Shown piece after piece: positions 21,111 through 29,747 of a stretch of DNA of 64,000 nucleotides. The notes beneath the pieces are model-generated. The model searched no databases, was not told where the DNA came from, and saw only the letters and a program-made list of their open reading frames with translations. Each line of letters starts with the position of its first letter. The stretch's first letter is position 1. Source of the stretch: Brooklawnia cerclae. GTDB lineage: Bacteria > Actinomycetota > Actinomycetes > Propionibacteriales > Propionibacteriaceae. The stretch covers positions 186,001 to 250,000 of the forward strand of contig NZ_JAAMOZ010000002.1 in the NCBI RefSeq assembly GCF_011758645.1, written 5' to 3'. The translations under genes and the position numbers were made by a program.

Positions 21111-21749
21111 ATGAAGATCGCACTTGTCAATGAGAACTCCCAAGCCGCGAAAAATGCCGTCATCTTCCAGGCGCTGAAGAAGGTCGCGGACGCGAAGGGG
21201 CACGAGGCGTTCAACTACGGGATGTACGGGGTCGACGGTGAGAGTCAGCTCACCTACGTCCAGAACGGACTGCTGGCCTCGATCCTGCTCAACTCGAAGG
21301 CCGCGGATTTCGTGGTCACCGGTTGCGGCACCGGTGAAGGCGCGATGATCGCCTGCAACAGCTTTCCCGGTGTGGTCTGCGGTCTCGCCGTGGAACCCAC
21401 CGACGCCTACCTGTTCTCGCAGATCAACGGCGGCAACGCGCTGTCGATCCCGTATGCGAAAGGGTTCGGCTGGGGCGCCGAACTCAACCTCGAGCTGATC
21501 TTCGAACGGCTCTTCGCGGAGCCGATCGGCGGCGGTTACCCCAAGGAACGTGCGGTGCCCGAGCAGCGCAACGCCCGCATCCTCTGGGACCTGCGGGCCG
21601 CGATCCACAAGCCCCTCATCCAGGTGCTCGCGGAGATCGACCAGGACTTCCTCGCCGAGACCGTCGCCGGCGAGAGGTTCGCGGAGTACTTCGCCGGGAA
21701 CGCCGAGGCCGGGCCGATCAAGGACTACATCTCGTCCCTGTTCGCCTGA
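21111..21749 (+). CDS. RpiB/LacAB-family sugar isomerase, DhuI-like
   Basis: A 212-residue protein with the RpiB fold: MKIALVNENSQAAKNAVIFQALKK, then VTGCGTGEGAMIACNSFPGV, which holds the family's catalytic Cys segment, and NGGNALSIPYAKGFG. Compared with RpiB (about 150 residues) it carries a C-terminal extension of about 60 residues. Long RpiB-like proteins of this kind (DhuI) are known in streptococci to isomerise 4-deoxy-5-ketouronate from unsaturated glycosaminoglycan sugars. Location directly behind a GH88/105 gene supports that role, but the exact substrate is inferred. Confidence 0.75.
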   Translation: MKIALVNENSQAAKNAVIFQALKKVADAKGHEAFNYGMYGVDGESQLTYVQNGLLASILLNSKAADFVVTGCGTGEGAMIACNSFPGVVCGLAVEPTDAYLFSQINGGNALSIPYAKGFGWGAELNLELIFERLFAEPIGGGYPKERAVPEQRNARILWDLRAAIHKPLIQVLAEIDQDFLAETVAGERFAEYFAGNAEAGPIKDYISSLFA

Positions 21750-21856
21750 GCGGACGGGCACGTAGCCAGATCTTCGCCGGCGACGAGTACGAGACCAGGC
21801 CGTGCCTTCGGGTACGCCGGCTGTGCCCCGCCACGTACGACGGGCCGGCGAAAAAC

Positions 21857-21882
21857 CACCCGGGCCTCCTCCTGGCCGGGTG
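21857..21882 (+). terminator. Hairpin after the GH88/105-isomerase operon
   Basis: A GC-rich stem (CACCCGGGCC paired with GGCCGGGTG around a seven-base loop). It has no T-tract, so its strength as an intrinsic terminator is uncertain. Confidence 0.4.
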
Positions 21883-21904
21883 AGCCACCATCTCAATTCG
21901 ACAC

Positions 21905-21946
21905 GATCAGAGTTGATCCATTCCGTCAGGAAGATCAGGGTTGATC
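21905..21946. promoter_or_regulatory. Two tandem palindromic sites GATCA-N4-TGATC
   Basis: Copies at 21905-21918 and 21933-21946 (GATCAGAGTTGATC and GATCAGGGTTGATC), centre to centre 28 bp, ending 21 bp before the permease start. The arrangement resembles a double operator for a dimeric regulator. It overlaps the likely promoter. Confidence 0.5.
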
Positions 21947-21967
21947 AATTTCCATTAAGGAATCCAC

Positions 21968-23305
21968 GTGACCATGGAAACACATCAGGTGCCGGACACC
22001 TCACCAACCGACCAGAAATCATCGGCACGCAATCTACGACATGCCGCAGCCAGCGGCTGGATCGGAAGCGCGCTCGAATACTACGACTTCACGCTCTATT
22101 CCCAAGCCGCTGCGCTGATATTCCCCACCATCTTCTTCCCCTCGACCAACCCGGCCATGGCGATCATCACGTCCCTGGCCACCTACGGTGTCGGTTATGT
22201 CGCGCGCCCCATCGGCGCAGTGGTCCTCGGCGGGTTGGGCGACCGCCACGGCCGAAAGCACGTCCTCGTGATCGCCATGCTGCTGATGGGGTTCGCCACC
22301 TTCGGTGTCGGCCTCCTGCCGACGTACGGGCAGGTCGGCGTCCTGGCCCCCGTTCTTCTGGTGGTCCTCCGGTTGGTGCAGGGCTTCGCGGTGGCCGGTG
22401 AGCTGGGCGGGTCCAACGCACTGGTCGTCGAGCACGCGCCGGACGCGAAACGTGCGTTCTTCGCGAGCTTCAATCTGCAGGGCTCGCAGATCGGCAGCAT
22501 CCTGGCGATCCTGATCCTGCTCCCGCTGGCGTCCGCGCTTCCCAAAGAGGCATTCGAGAGCTGGGGGTGGCGTGTTCCGTTCCTGCTGAGTGCGATCGTC
22601 GTCGTCGCCGGGTACATCATCCGGCGCACCGTCGAGGAACCCGCGGTCTACCTGGAGCAGGCCGCCGAGGCCAAGAAGCACAAGGCCCCGGTGGTGGAGG
22701 TCTTCACCCGCTACCCGCGCGTGGTGCTGATCTGCATCGTCTGCACCCTCGCCAACGTCATCGGCACGGCGACTCTGGTCTTCGGCGTCGCCTACGGCAA
22801 GCAGGAAAGCTACGGCATCGGGTTCACGACCAGCGAGTTCCTGTGGATCACCCTCATCATCAACGCCGCGTCCGCTGCGACGATCCCGCTGTTCGGCAAG
22901 CTCTCCGACAAGTACGGGCGGCGCATCCCGATGATCATCGGGACCCTGGGCGGCGGCATCATGTCCATCCCGTACCTCTACGCCGTCCAGGCGAAGAACT
23001 TCTGGCTGGTGCTGGTCTTCGGCTTGCTCGCCATGTCGGTCTTCTTCCAGATGTGGAACGCCACCTTCGCGACGGCCTACCAGGAGCAGTTCCCGGTGCG
23101 CCTGCGCGTCACAGGCTTCGCCGTCTCCCAGAACGTCGGCCTGATGCTGGCGGCCTTCGCGCCGAGTGTCTTCAGTGCGATCGCCCCTCCGGGAACGCAG
23201 AACATCCCGCTGGAGATCGGCCTCACGACCCTGTGCATCACCGTGGTGGCGGCGGTGGCGGCACTGTTCCTGCGCAACGCCAACGGCAAGAGCCTGGAGG
23301 CGTAA
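21968..23305 (+). CDS. MHS-family (metabolite:proton symporter) MFS permease
   Basis: A 445-residue, 12-helix major facilitator protein of the ShiA/ProP-like MHS family. It shows the N-terminal SGWIGSALEYYDFTLYSQAAAL, the cytoplasmic loop GGLGDRHGRKHVLV (MFS motif A) repeated weakly as GKLSDKYGRRIPMI, and RLVQGFAVAGELGG. The GTG at 21968 has AAGGA six bases upstream and is preferred to the ATG two codons later. It follows the uronate genes and may import a uronate or related acid. Twin palindromes at its promoter suggest separate control. Confidence 0.85.
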   Translation: MTMETHQVPDTSPTDQKSSARNLRHAAASGWIGSALEYYDFTLYSQAAALIFPTIFFPSTNPAMAIITSLATYGVGYVARPIGAVVLGGLGDRHGRKHVLVIAMLLMGFATFGVGLLPTYGQVGVLAPVLLVVLRLVQGFAVAGELGGSNALVVEHAPDAKRAFFASFNLQGSQIGSILAILILLPLASALPKEAFESWGWRVPFLLSAIVVVAGYIIRRTVEEPAVYLEQAAEAKKHKAPVVEVFTRYPRVVLICIVCTLANVIGTATLVFGVAYGKQESYGIGFTTSEFLWITLIINAASAATIPLFGKLSDKYGRRIPMIIGTLGGGIMSIPYLYAVQAKNFWLVLVFGLLAMSVFFQMWNATFATAYQEQFPVRLRVTGFAVSQNVGLMLAAFAPSVFSAIAPPGTQNIPLEIGLTTLCITVVAAVAALFLRNANGKSLEA

Positions 23306-23333
23306 CCGGGCCGGGAACCCCCGGGCCTTCGCT

Positions 23334-23398
23334 GGACGAGAACGGGGATCGCGTCGCCGCGACACGCTGGGTGGCGACGCGATCCCGCATTCTCGTCC
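23334..23398. terminator. Strong bidirectional hairpin terminator
   Basis: About 25 bp of stem (GGACGAGAA-CGGGGATCGCGTCGCC pairing with its complement ending TTCTCGTCC) around a 14-base loop, between the convergent permease and MerR genes. Confidence 0.75.
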
Positions 23399-23403
23399 GA
23401 CGG

Positions 23404-24231
23404 TCACCCGACGACGGGGAAGCACACCTCGGTGACCCAGCTGCTCGGATCGGGATTCTGGGCCGGGCCGACTCGGTAGATGTCGAACATCGGCCCGGTG
23501 GCCAGGTCGTGCTCGGCGATGTAGGCGCCGATCGCGGCCGTGACACCCGGCATCTGTGAGTAGTCCCCGGTCAGGGTCGCGGTGACGATGTCCTGCGACG
23601 GCTGGACGCGGCAGACCAGGGGTGCCACCGGATCAAAGGGTGCCGCCACCTGCACCCAGGCCTCGACATCGACATCGGTGTCACGGTATTCGGTGTCGTG
23701 GAAGGTCGCTCCGCAGATTCCCCCGGCGGGAAGCGTGGCGCCGGAGCGTTCCAGCAGAGGCATGATCTCGTTCCAGAGCAGCCCCTCGTCCGCATAACCG
23801 GGGAGGGTCTTCCGCAGGGAGGCGACAGTCATCTCGGGAATGGTCATGGTGCGCACATCGGTCATCTCGGGTCTCTCCTTCAAGGTGGAACCAACACGGT
23901 CAAGGGCTGCGAGTCGTGCGTGTACCTCGTCGCGGGCCGAGCGCAGTCGCTCCCGCTGGGCCGCGATCGCGGCATCGACCCTTGCTGGATCGTCGATGCC
24001 GTCGAGGAGGCCACGTATCGCCTCGACGGGGAACCCGGCATCGCGCAGTTGGACGATCAGATGCGCGTCCACGAGTTGCCGTGCCCGGTAGTAGCGCCGC
24101 CCGGTGAACGGGTCGACCTCCGCGGGCTCGAGCAACCCGTGTTCCTGGTAGTGACGCAGCATCCGCACGCTGATCCTCGACAGAGTCGAGAACACACCGA
24201 TCCGCAGCGGCCCGCCTTCATCGTGATCCAT
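23404..24231 (-). CDS. MerR-family regulator with GyrI-like effector domain
   Basis: A 275-residue BmrR-like regulator. The N-terminal winged helix (RIGVFSTLSRISVRMLRHYQEHGLLEP, then RRYYRARQL) is followed by a coiled-coil helix and a C-terminal GyrI-like small-molecule-binding domain from about residue 125 (MTIPEMTVASLRKTLPGY to SWVTEVCFPVVG). Such proteins activate efflux or stress genes on binding hydrophobic compounds. An in-frame GTG at 24252 is an alternative start, but the ATG at 24231 is preferred because a tandem 22-bp repeat lies right at 24249. No obvious target gene adjoins it. Confidence 0.85.
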   Translation of the reverse strand: MDHDEGGPLRIGVFSTLSRISVRMLRHYQEHGLLEPAEVDPFTGRRYYRARQLVDAHLIVQLRDAGFPVEAIRGLLDGIDDPARVDAAIAAQRERLRSARDEVHARLAALDRVGSTLKERPEMTDVRTMTIPEMTVASLRKTLPGYADEGLLWNEIMPLLERSGATLPAGGICGATFHDTEYRDTDVDVEAWVQVAAPFDPVAPLVCRVQPSQDIVTATLTGDYSQMPGVTAAIGAYIAEHDLATGPMFDIYRVGPAQNPDPSSWVTEVCFPVVG

Positions 24232-24248
24232 GTCCACACCCAACACCC

Positions 24249-24292
24249 TCACACGATGGCAGGTTCAAGCTCACATGATGGCAGGTTCAAGC
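24249..24292. repeat. Perfectly adjacent 22-bp tandem duplication in the merR promoter
   Basis: Two copies (24249-24270 and 24271-24292) differ at a single base. On the minus strand each contains CTTGAACCTGCCATC, so a -35-like TTGAAC is duplicated. It could double the regulator's own binding site. Confidence 0.65.
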
Positions 24293-24301
24293 CGAACAGC
24301 C

Positions 24302-24339
24302 GGATGGGCCGTCGCACCCGGGAGTGCGACGGCCCATCC
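24302..24339. terminator. Hairpin terminator after the PPi-PEPCK gene
   Basis: A 16-bp perfect stem (GGATGGGCCGTCGCAC with its complement) and a six-base loop, 20 bp after the stop of the minus-strand gene. Confidence 0.7.
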
Positions 24340-24359
24340 GTCGTGATGGAGACCCAGGA

Positions 24360-27300
24360 TCAGCCGAACCGGACCTGACGTCCGATCGTCCCGACCAGCG
24401 AGGCGCGGTAGGCGTCGCTCGACAGCCGTTCGAGCTCGGCGTGAGCCTTCGCGGCGCGATCGGCCAGGTTGAGCCGTCCGATGACCGACTCGTTGCCGGG
24501 CTCGGAGGCGAACGCCTGCAGGTGCTCGAGGCCCTGCCGCTGATGCTCCACCTCGGCGGCCTGCTTGGCGTCGAGGCGGGCGGCGTACCAGTCGCTGGCG
24601 AGCACGCTCTCGCGGGTGAACAGCTCACGGAACTCGGGCGAGTCGAGCTTCCATCCCTCGGCCGTCTGGCCGTTGGCCATGATCTCCAGCAGCCCCTTGA
24701 GCGGGGGCACCGCCAGTTCGATGCCGTTGTCGCGGAAGTACGCCTCGGCCACCCGCTGGTGGGTGGTGACGATGACGTCCATGCTCTCGGCGAAGATCGC
24801 CGCGTCCTGCAACTCGGGACGCAGCATCTCGTCGGTGAACACCACGTCGGGATGCAGGAAGATGCGCCCGAAGTAGGTGGTCGCGAAGCGCTCGTTCATG
24901 CGGTAGCCGAGCCGCGAGGCCAGGATCGTGCGGTCCTCGTACTCGAAGTCCTCGAGCTTGTCGAGGTAACCGTCACGGATCAGCACGTCGGCGCGGCGCT
25001 CGTCCGGCCACATGCGGCTGAAGAGCTCCGGCACCAGCATCGAGATGTCGTGGTCGACCTTTACCTTCGGGCCGATGTAGCCGGCCGAGCTGAGCCAGCC
25101 GTCGTACCCGGTGATGGCGTACGACAGGAAGGCCGCGTTGAGGTCGATGATCGGAGGCATCGCGTTGAACGGGCCCTTGGTGAGAGCGCCCTCGCTGCCC
25201 GCGCCGGTCGTCGAGGGCGACTTGCCGGTCATCGAGCTGATGAACTCCATGAACAGTTCGGGCAGTTCCATGTAGTGCAGCGGGTTGTACACGCACAGCG
25301 GCGGCACACCCTCTTCCTTCGGGTTGTTGCGACGGCCCGCGGCGACGATGTCGACCGACAGGGGTGCGAACTGGGTCGTCGGAAGCTTGCGCACCAGATG
25401 GGACGCGAGCTCGGCGGCAGCCGTGGCCTCCGGGTTCGACACATCGGGGCGCACCTGCAGGTAGCGGGGGTTCTTCGAGCGCTTCCCGTTGACCAGACGC
25501 GGCTGGTCAGAGGCGATCCAGTACTTGGGCGACTCCTCGTCGTCCTTCCCGGAGACCTGGCTGATCAACTGCTGCATCGGCTCGGTGTACTCGCTGAAGA
25601 CCTGTGCGTTGCTCTTCAGCTCGCGCGCGTCGGCGTGGGTCAACGGCTCGAAGTTGGAGATGAACGTGCCGGACTGGGCCAGGTCGTGCTCGGTCTGCCT
25701 GTCGTAGCCACGGTGGATGGCGTCGTCCGGGCGCTGGAACAGCAACTGCTCGCAGTTGAGGACGAACTTGCGCGGCAGCCCCTCCTGGTTGCCGAAGCCC
25801 GCGGGCGCCTGCTCGAACGGGGGACACACCGTGGAGGCCGTGATGTCGTCCTCGGTCTGCACCTTGATCGCCGGGCTGTAGTCCGGACGCAGGCTGAACA
25901 GCCGCCAGCTCCCGTCGGGCTGGAACCCGACGCGCAACTGATTGGCGATGACCTTGTCGCCGTCGAGCCGCAACGCGTTGCCGGGCCGGCCGTTCATGAT
26001 GCCGACGCTGAAGTGGCTGCGCCAGTCGGTGCCCCACTCCGGCTTGTAGTAGCGCTTGACGGTGAACAGGAGTTCCTTGACGTGCGCCGGGATCGAGCGC
26101 AGGAAGTGGTTGTAGTCGTCGGTGTACTCGCTACGCGGCGTGAGCAGCTTGATGACCGAACCGAGGCTGCGCTTGTCCGACAGGATCGGGCGGCGGTCCT
26201 TGCCCACCCGCTCAGGGTCGCTGAAACGATCGGAGAAGTCGGAGTCCAGCAGGCGCTGCACCTGGCGCATGTCGTCCTCGAAGTCGGCCGCGTAGGCGTT
26301 GCCGAAGACGAACGCGTCGCTGATCGACTTGCTGATCTCGCTCTTGCCGCCGCCCGACACCGTCGAGGGCTTGTGGCACTCGGTCGAGATCGGCGACACC
26401 CCGACCAGGTGCCACTGCGTCTCGTCCATCTCGCGATGCTTGGCGAAGATGCGGTAGCCGTTCGGGGTGATGTACACCTTCCCGGCGAGCAGCTTGACCT
26501 GGCTCGTGCCCGCGTCGGACGCCCAGGTGACCGTCTGGTCGCGCATGCTGTAGGTGGCGCCGCCCGGCACGAGGACGATGTGCGGCTGCTGCAGGTCGAG
26601 CGCATGGCCCTCCGGCTGCAGTTGGAAGCGCTCCGGCTCGCGGGCGATCACGTCGGCCAGCGTGTAGTCGGCCGGCGTGTACCCGTCGGTGAACTCGTTG
26701 CCGAGGTTGTACGCGGGGAAGACGAGGGCGCCACCCGAGTGCTCCTCCTCGGCGCAGCCCAGCAGGTTGGCCGCGTAGGACAGCTGGGTCTTGACCTCTT
26801 TCTTGCAGTAGCCGAAGTAGTTGTCGGCGATCACGGTGACCATGACGCCACGCTCGTCGCGTGCGCAGACCTTGAAGGCCTGGCCGCCGTTGTAGAGGTC
26901 GTCCTCGTTCTTCCAACACTGGCCGTCGCGGCGCTGGCGCTCCGTGGCGTCGTCCCAGTGCGGCATGCCGAGGCTCTTCTTGGTCACCTTGGTGAGGTGC
27001 GGGGCCAGGATGACACAGCCGGTGTGCCCCGACCAGCCGGTGGGATCGAGAGCGGCGTCGTTCTCGGGCAGCTGCGGGTCGCCCGCGTTGCCGAAGATGC
27101 CTTCGACGAAGTCGAGGTTGCAGACCAGGCCGCCGGGGACGATGAAGCGCGTCTCCATCGTCTTGCGGACGCTGCCACCGGGAACCTCCGGGACGACGAG
27201 CGGGCGCATGAGCAGCGAGACGAAGCACGCGGCCGGCTCGGCCTGGCCGGCGGTGTAGGGCAGCACCATGTCCTCGCGCGGGGGCTGGAAGGCGAGTTCC

Positions 27301-27758
27301 AGCAACTGGGCGAAGACATCACGGGTCACGACGATCTTGTCGTCCGGGATGGGCAGGCCGCCCTCGGCCACGTGGAAGACGCCGGCCGTGGTGCGGCGGT
27401 CGTTCGCGGGATTGTGCAGCACGCCGTTGGTGAGCCGGTAGCTCGACAACAGCGCGGAGTGGAACTCGTCGCCGTCCGCCGGCAGGCTGAGCCCACGGGC
27501 GAGCCCCGCATGATCGAGGATCAGGGTCTGCTTGGGGAGTTGCGGCCGCGCAACTGCACCCTCGAGGTAATCGTCCAGGAAGTCCTGGATGCGCTGGTCC
27601 GCAGGGCTGAGCCGATCTGACAGGCGGCGAGAAAGTTCGCGCTGGCGGGCGAGCAGGGGCTCAACGAGGCCGATCCCGCTCTCCGTCTCGGCTGGTCTCG
27701 GCAGCTCGAGGAGAGCCAGCCGCAGGTTGATAGCCGCATTCAAGGTGTCCGAAGCCAT
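24360..27758 (-). CDS. Putative pyrophosphate-dependent phosphoenolpyruvate carboxykinase
   Basis: A 1132-residue cytoplasmic protein. PPi-PEPCK makes oxaloacetate plus PPi from PEP, CO2 and phosphate, or the reverse, and was first characterised at the gene level in Propionibacterium and Entamoeba (chain about 1100-1150 residues). Length, lack of any transmembrane or signal segment, and the phosphate-binding-like loop HKPSTVSGGGKSEISKS near residue 460 fit that family. GATYSMRDQTVTWASDAGTS and PGGLVCNLDFVEGIFGNAGD are other conserved-looking blocks. Start 27758 (MASDTLNAAINL) is chosen over an ATG 33 codons upstream that lies in the regulatory region. ATP- and GTP-PEPCK motifs are absent. The assignment comes from recalled family features, not from a search. 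Confidence 0.7.
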   Translation of the reverse strand: MASDTLNAAINLRLALLELPRPAETESGIGLVEPLLARQRELSRRLSDRLSPADQRIQDFLDDYLEGAVARPQLPKQTLILDHAGLARGLSLPADGDEFHSALLSSYRLTNGVLHNPANDRRTTAGVFHVAEGGLPIPDDKIVVTRDVFAQLLELAFQPPREDMVLPYTAGQAEPAACFVSLLMRPLVVPEVPGGSVRKTMETRFIVPGGLVCNLDFVEGIFGNAGDPQLPENDAALDPTGWSGHTGCVILAPHLTKVTKKSLGMPHWDDATERQRRDGQCWKNEDDLYNGGQAFKVCARDERGVMVTVIADNYFGYCKKEVKTQLSYAANLLGCAEEEHSGGALVFPAYNLGNEFTDGYTPADYTLADVIAREPERFQLQPEGHALDLQQPHIVLVPGGATYSMRDQTVTWASDAGTSQVKLLAGKVYITPNGYRIFAKHREMDETQWHLVGVSPISTECHKPSTVSGGGKSEISKSISDAFVFGNAYAADFEDDMRQVQRLLDSDFSDRFSDPERVGKDRRPILSDKRSLGSVIKLLTPRSEYTDDYNHFLRSIPAHVKELLFTVKRYYKPEWGTDWRSHFSVGIMNGRPGNALRLDGDKVIANQLRVGFQPDGSWRLFSLRPDYSPAIKVQTEDDITASTVCPPFEQAPAGFGNQEGLPRKFVLNCEQLLFQRPDDAIHRGYDRQTEHDLAQSGTFISNFEPLTHADARELKSNAQVFSEYTEPMQQLISQVSGKDDEESPKYWIASDQPRLVNGKRSKNPRYLQVRPDVSNPEATAAAELASHLVRKLPTTQFAPLSVDIVAAGRRNNPKEEGVPPLCVYNPLHYMELPELFMEFISSMTGKSPSTTGAGSEGALTKGPFNAMPPIIDLNAAFLSYAITGYDGWLSSAGYIGPKVKVDHDISMLVPELFSRMWPDERRADVLIRDGYLDKLEDFEYEDRTILASRLGYRMNERFATTYFGRIFLHPDVVFTDEMLRPELQDAAIFAESMDVIVTTHQRVAEAYFRDNGIELAVPPLKGLLEIMANGQTAEGWKLDSPEFRELFTRESVLASDWYAARLDAKQAAEVEHQRQGLEHLQAFASEPGNESVIGRLNLADRAAKAHAELERLSSDAYRASLVGTIGRQVRFG

Positions 27759-27812
27759 GGCGCCAGTCTCCCAGAATGGTTTTTCGAGCGGGAGGGCGGA
27801 CCAGAACGTGGA

Positions 27813-27845
27813 GCAACAAAGTCTTTGTGTTGCCATATGTTGCCA
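27813..27845. promoter_or_regulatory. Cluster of GGCAACA half-sites in front of the PPi-PEPCK gene
   Basis: On the minus strand GGCAACA occurs twice, 10 bp apart, followed by an inverted TTTGTTGC; all lie 55-90 nt upstream of the ATG. The phased repeats suggest an operator, though no named regulator fits clearly. Confidence 0.4.
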
Positions 27846-27878
27846 AAGTGTCGGCATGGCTGCCGCATCCGGGTACGA

Positions 27879-29237
27879 TCAGCGGCCCGAAGCCTGCGGG
27901 TCGCCTCCGTGCTGGTCGCGCCAACGCTGCCGCTCGCGGGCGATCACGTCCCGCCAGGGCAGGAACACCGTGCCGTTCGTCCGGGTGTCCAGCCTGCGGG
28001 CCCGGCCCCGTGCACGGAGGAAAGCGGCCAGCCCGAGCCCCTGCATGACGAACTGGGTGGACATCGCGATGCGGAAGTCGGTGCGGGTGTAGCCGCCGCC
28101 CAGAAGGTCGAGCGTGAGGCCGATCATCCACGTGGTGACCAGGCACGAGATGAATCCCCCCATGACGACCACGCCGGTGGCCGTGCCCGTGTGGGCCTTC
28201 CGGTTGGCCGTGCGGGCGATGTCGTAGCTGACGTTGCCCCCCGGCTCCGCGGCGCCCGAGCCGAGGCACATCAGCGCCAGCAGCCAGTAGGGCGCCTGCC
28301 CGGGCCAGGCGAGGACGGCGACCCACGGCGCGGCCCCGAGCACGAAGCCGATCAGCACCAGGGTGCTGCGGCGCAGGGGGTGGCGTCCGGTCATGTAGCC
28401 CTGCACCAGGCCTGACGCGGCGCTCGCAGCCCAGCGCCAGACGAACAGCGAGCCGGCCTGCGCCGGGGTGTAGCCCTCGCCCTGCACGAGGAAGGGCTGC
28501 CCCCACATCATGATCAGGTTCATCGACCACGAGGACGCCACCCAGTGCCCGAAGAACGCGGTCTGGGTGCCGGGCTGGCGCAGCACCTCGAACAGTTGCC
28601 CGCGGGTCCCGCCGCCGGGACGCGGTCCCGTCGTGACGACGGCGCCGGCAGGGGCGTTGCGGATGCACAGGAACGCCAGACAGGCCGCCAGCAGGCCGAC
28701 GGCGGCGGCACCCAGGAGGCCCGTCGTCCAGCCGTCGGTGTGGACGAGCGCGGCGAACGGGAAGGCGCTGAGGAGTTGGCCGGTGGCTCCGAGGATCGCC
28801 GTCATCTGCGTCGCCAGCGGCACCCACCGGGCGGAGAACCACTGGGGCAGGAGCCGGCTCGTCGGGGTCCAGGTGAAGGAGTCGCCGAGGGCGACCAGTG
28901 CGCGTCCCGCGATGGCCACGGGGACGGAGTCGGTGAACGCGAGGATCACCTGCCCGGACATCATCACCAGCGCCCCGGTCGTGATCACGGCCCGGGATCC
29001 GAAGCGGTCGGCGAGCAGTCCGGCAGGTACCTGCCCGAGGGCGTAGACGAGCAGTTGGAGGACCACGAACATGCTGACGACGCTGGCGCCGGCGGAGAAC
29101 CGTTGCGCCGCCTCCAGCCCGACCACGCCGAACGAGGTGCGCTGCAACACGGCCACCGTGTAGGCGAACAGCGCTGCCAGATACACCACGGCCGTCCGTG
29201 TGGGATTGATCCCATAGGGTTTGGACGCCGTGCTCAC
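27879..29237 (-). CDS. MFS transporter
   Basis: A 452-residue, 12-helix major facilitator. Motif A in the first half reads PAGLLADRFGSRAVI, and LALMCLGSGAAEPGGNVSYDIA lies in the second half. The C-terminal 45 residues are basic and cytoplasmic. It is co-directional with the PPi-PEPCK gene, with 120 bp between them that hold repeated half-sites, so it is probably a separate unit. The substrate is unknown. Confidence 0.8.
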   Translation of the reverse strand: MSTASKPYGINPTRTAVVYLAALFAYTVAVLQRTSFGVVGLEAAQRFSAGASVVSMFVVLQLLVYALGQVPAGLLADRFGSRAVITTGALVMMSGQVILAFTDSVPVAIAGRALVALGDSFTWTPTSRLLPQWFSARWVPLATQMTAILGATGQLLSAFPFAALVHTDGWTTGLLGAAAVGLLAACLAFLCIRNAPAGAVVTTGPRPGGGTRGQLFEVLRQPGTQTAFFGHWVASSWSMNLIMMWGQPFLVQGEGYTPAQAGSLFVWRWAASAASGLVQGYMTGRHPLRRSTLVLIGFVLGAAPWVAVLAWPGQAPYWLLALMCLGSGAAEPGGNVSYDIARTANRKAHTGTATGVVVMGGFISCLVTTWMIGLTLDLLGGGYTRTDFRIAMSTQFVMQGLGLAAFLRARGRARRLDTRTNGTVFLPWRDVIARERQRWRDQHGGDPQASGR

Positions 29238-29403
29238 GCACGAAGTCTCTCACGGGGGACGCCGCCGGGGAGACGGGTGAGGTCACCTGACGGACGCGGT
29301 CGAGCCGGGTACGGACGCGGTGGCGCGGCGACGCGCGCGATGGCAGTGCGCCTGGTCGGTCGTGGGACCGCGGTTGCGCCGCGGATCGCCCCCGGAAAGG
29401 GTT

Positions 29404-29436
29404 GGGCCCCGGTTTGTCTGCAGACAACTGGGGCCC
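29404..29436. repeat. Near-perfect 33-bp palindrome
   Basis: GGGCCCC-GGTTTGTCTG meets CAGACAACT-GGGGCCC with one bulge and one mismatch and no loop. It lies 167 bp upstream of the MFS start. The absence of a loop favours a protein-binding site over a terminator. Confidence 0.5.
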
Positions 29437-29708
29437 GAGGTGGGCCGAAGATGGTGTGACGCTTCCGGCCACCATGAACACATCGGAAGGTCCCGCCGGC
29501 CCGTCACCTTACCGGCGTGGTGAGGTTCATCCCCCGCCCGTGAGCCCTCCCCAATGTTCATCGACGCTCTTCGCATCGTGTGCCATATTCTTAGTTCACC
29601 TTGAGCCGATGAACAACTCGGTACGAGAAACTACGTCGACGTAATTTGGTCCCGCACAGCTCGGTCCACAGCCCCCACGGTGGAAGTGCACAGGCTCGGG
29701 TGACTTCT

Positions 29709-29747
29709 CCCCAGGGTTGTCCACACCGTCTGTGGACAACCCTGGGG
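29709..29747. promoter_or_regulatory. Perfect inverted repeat carrying paired DnaA-box-like sites
   Basis: Two perfect 17-bp arms (29709-29725 and 29731-29747) around a 5-bp loop. Each arm ends in TTGTCCACA (or its complement), the form of DnaA box reported for high-GC actinobacteria such as Streptomyces. A further one-mismatch box (TGTGGATAC) lies at 29914-29922. Confidence 0.55.

Noticed and set aside
24324-27620. A 1098-codon plus-strand frame opposite the PPi-PEPCK gene
   Set aside because: Composition is that of a shadow of a high-GC gene, with no motif, while the minus-strand protein has coherent sequence and start signals.
29709-29747. Replication origin
   Set aside because: Only two or three DnaA-box-like sites, no AT-rich unwinding region and no dnaA/dnaN/recF neighbours.
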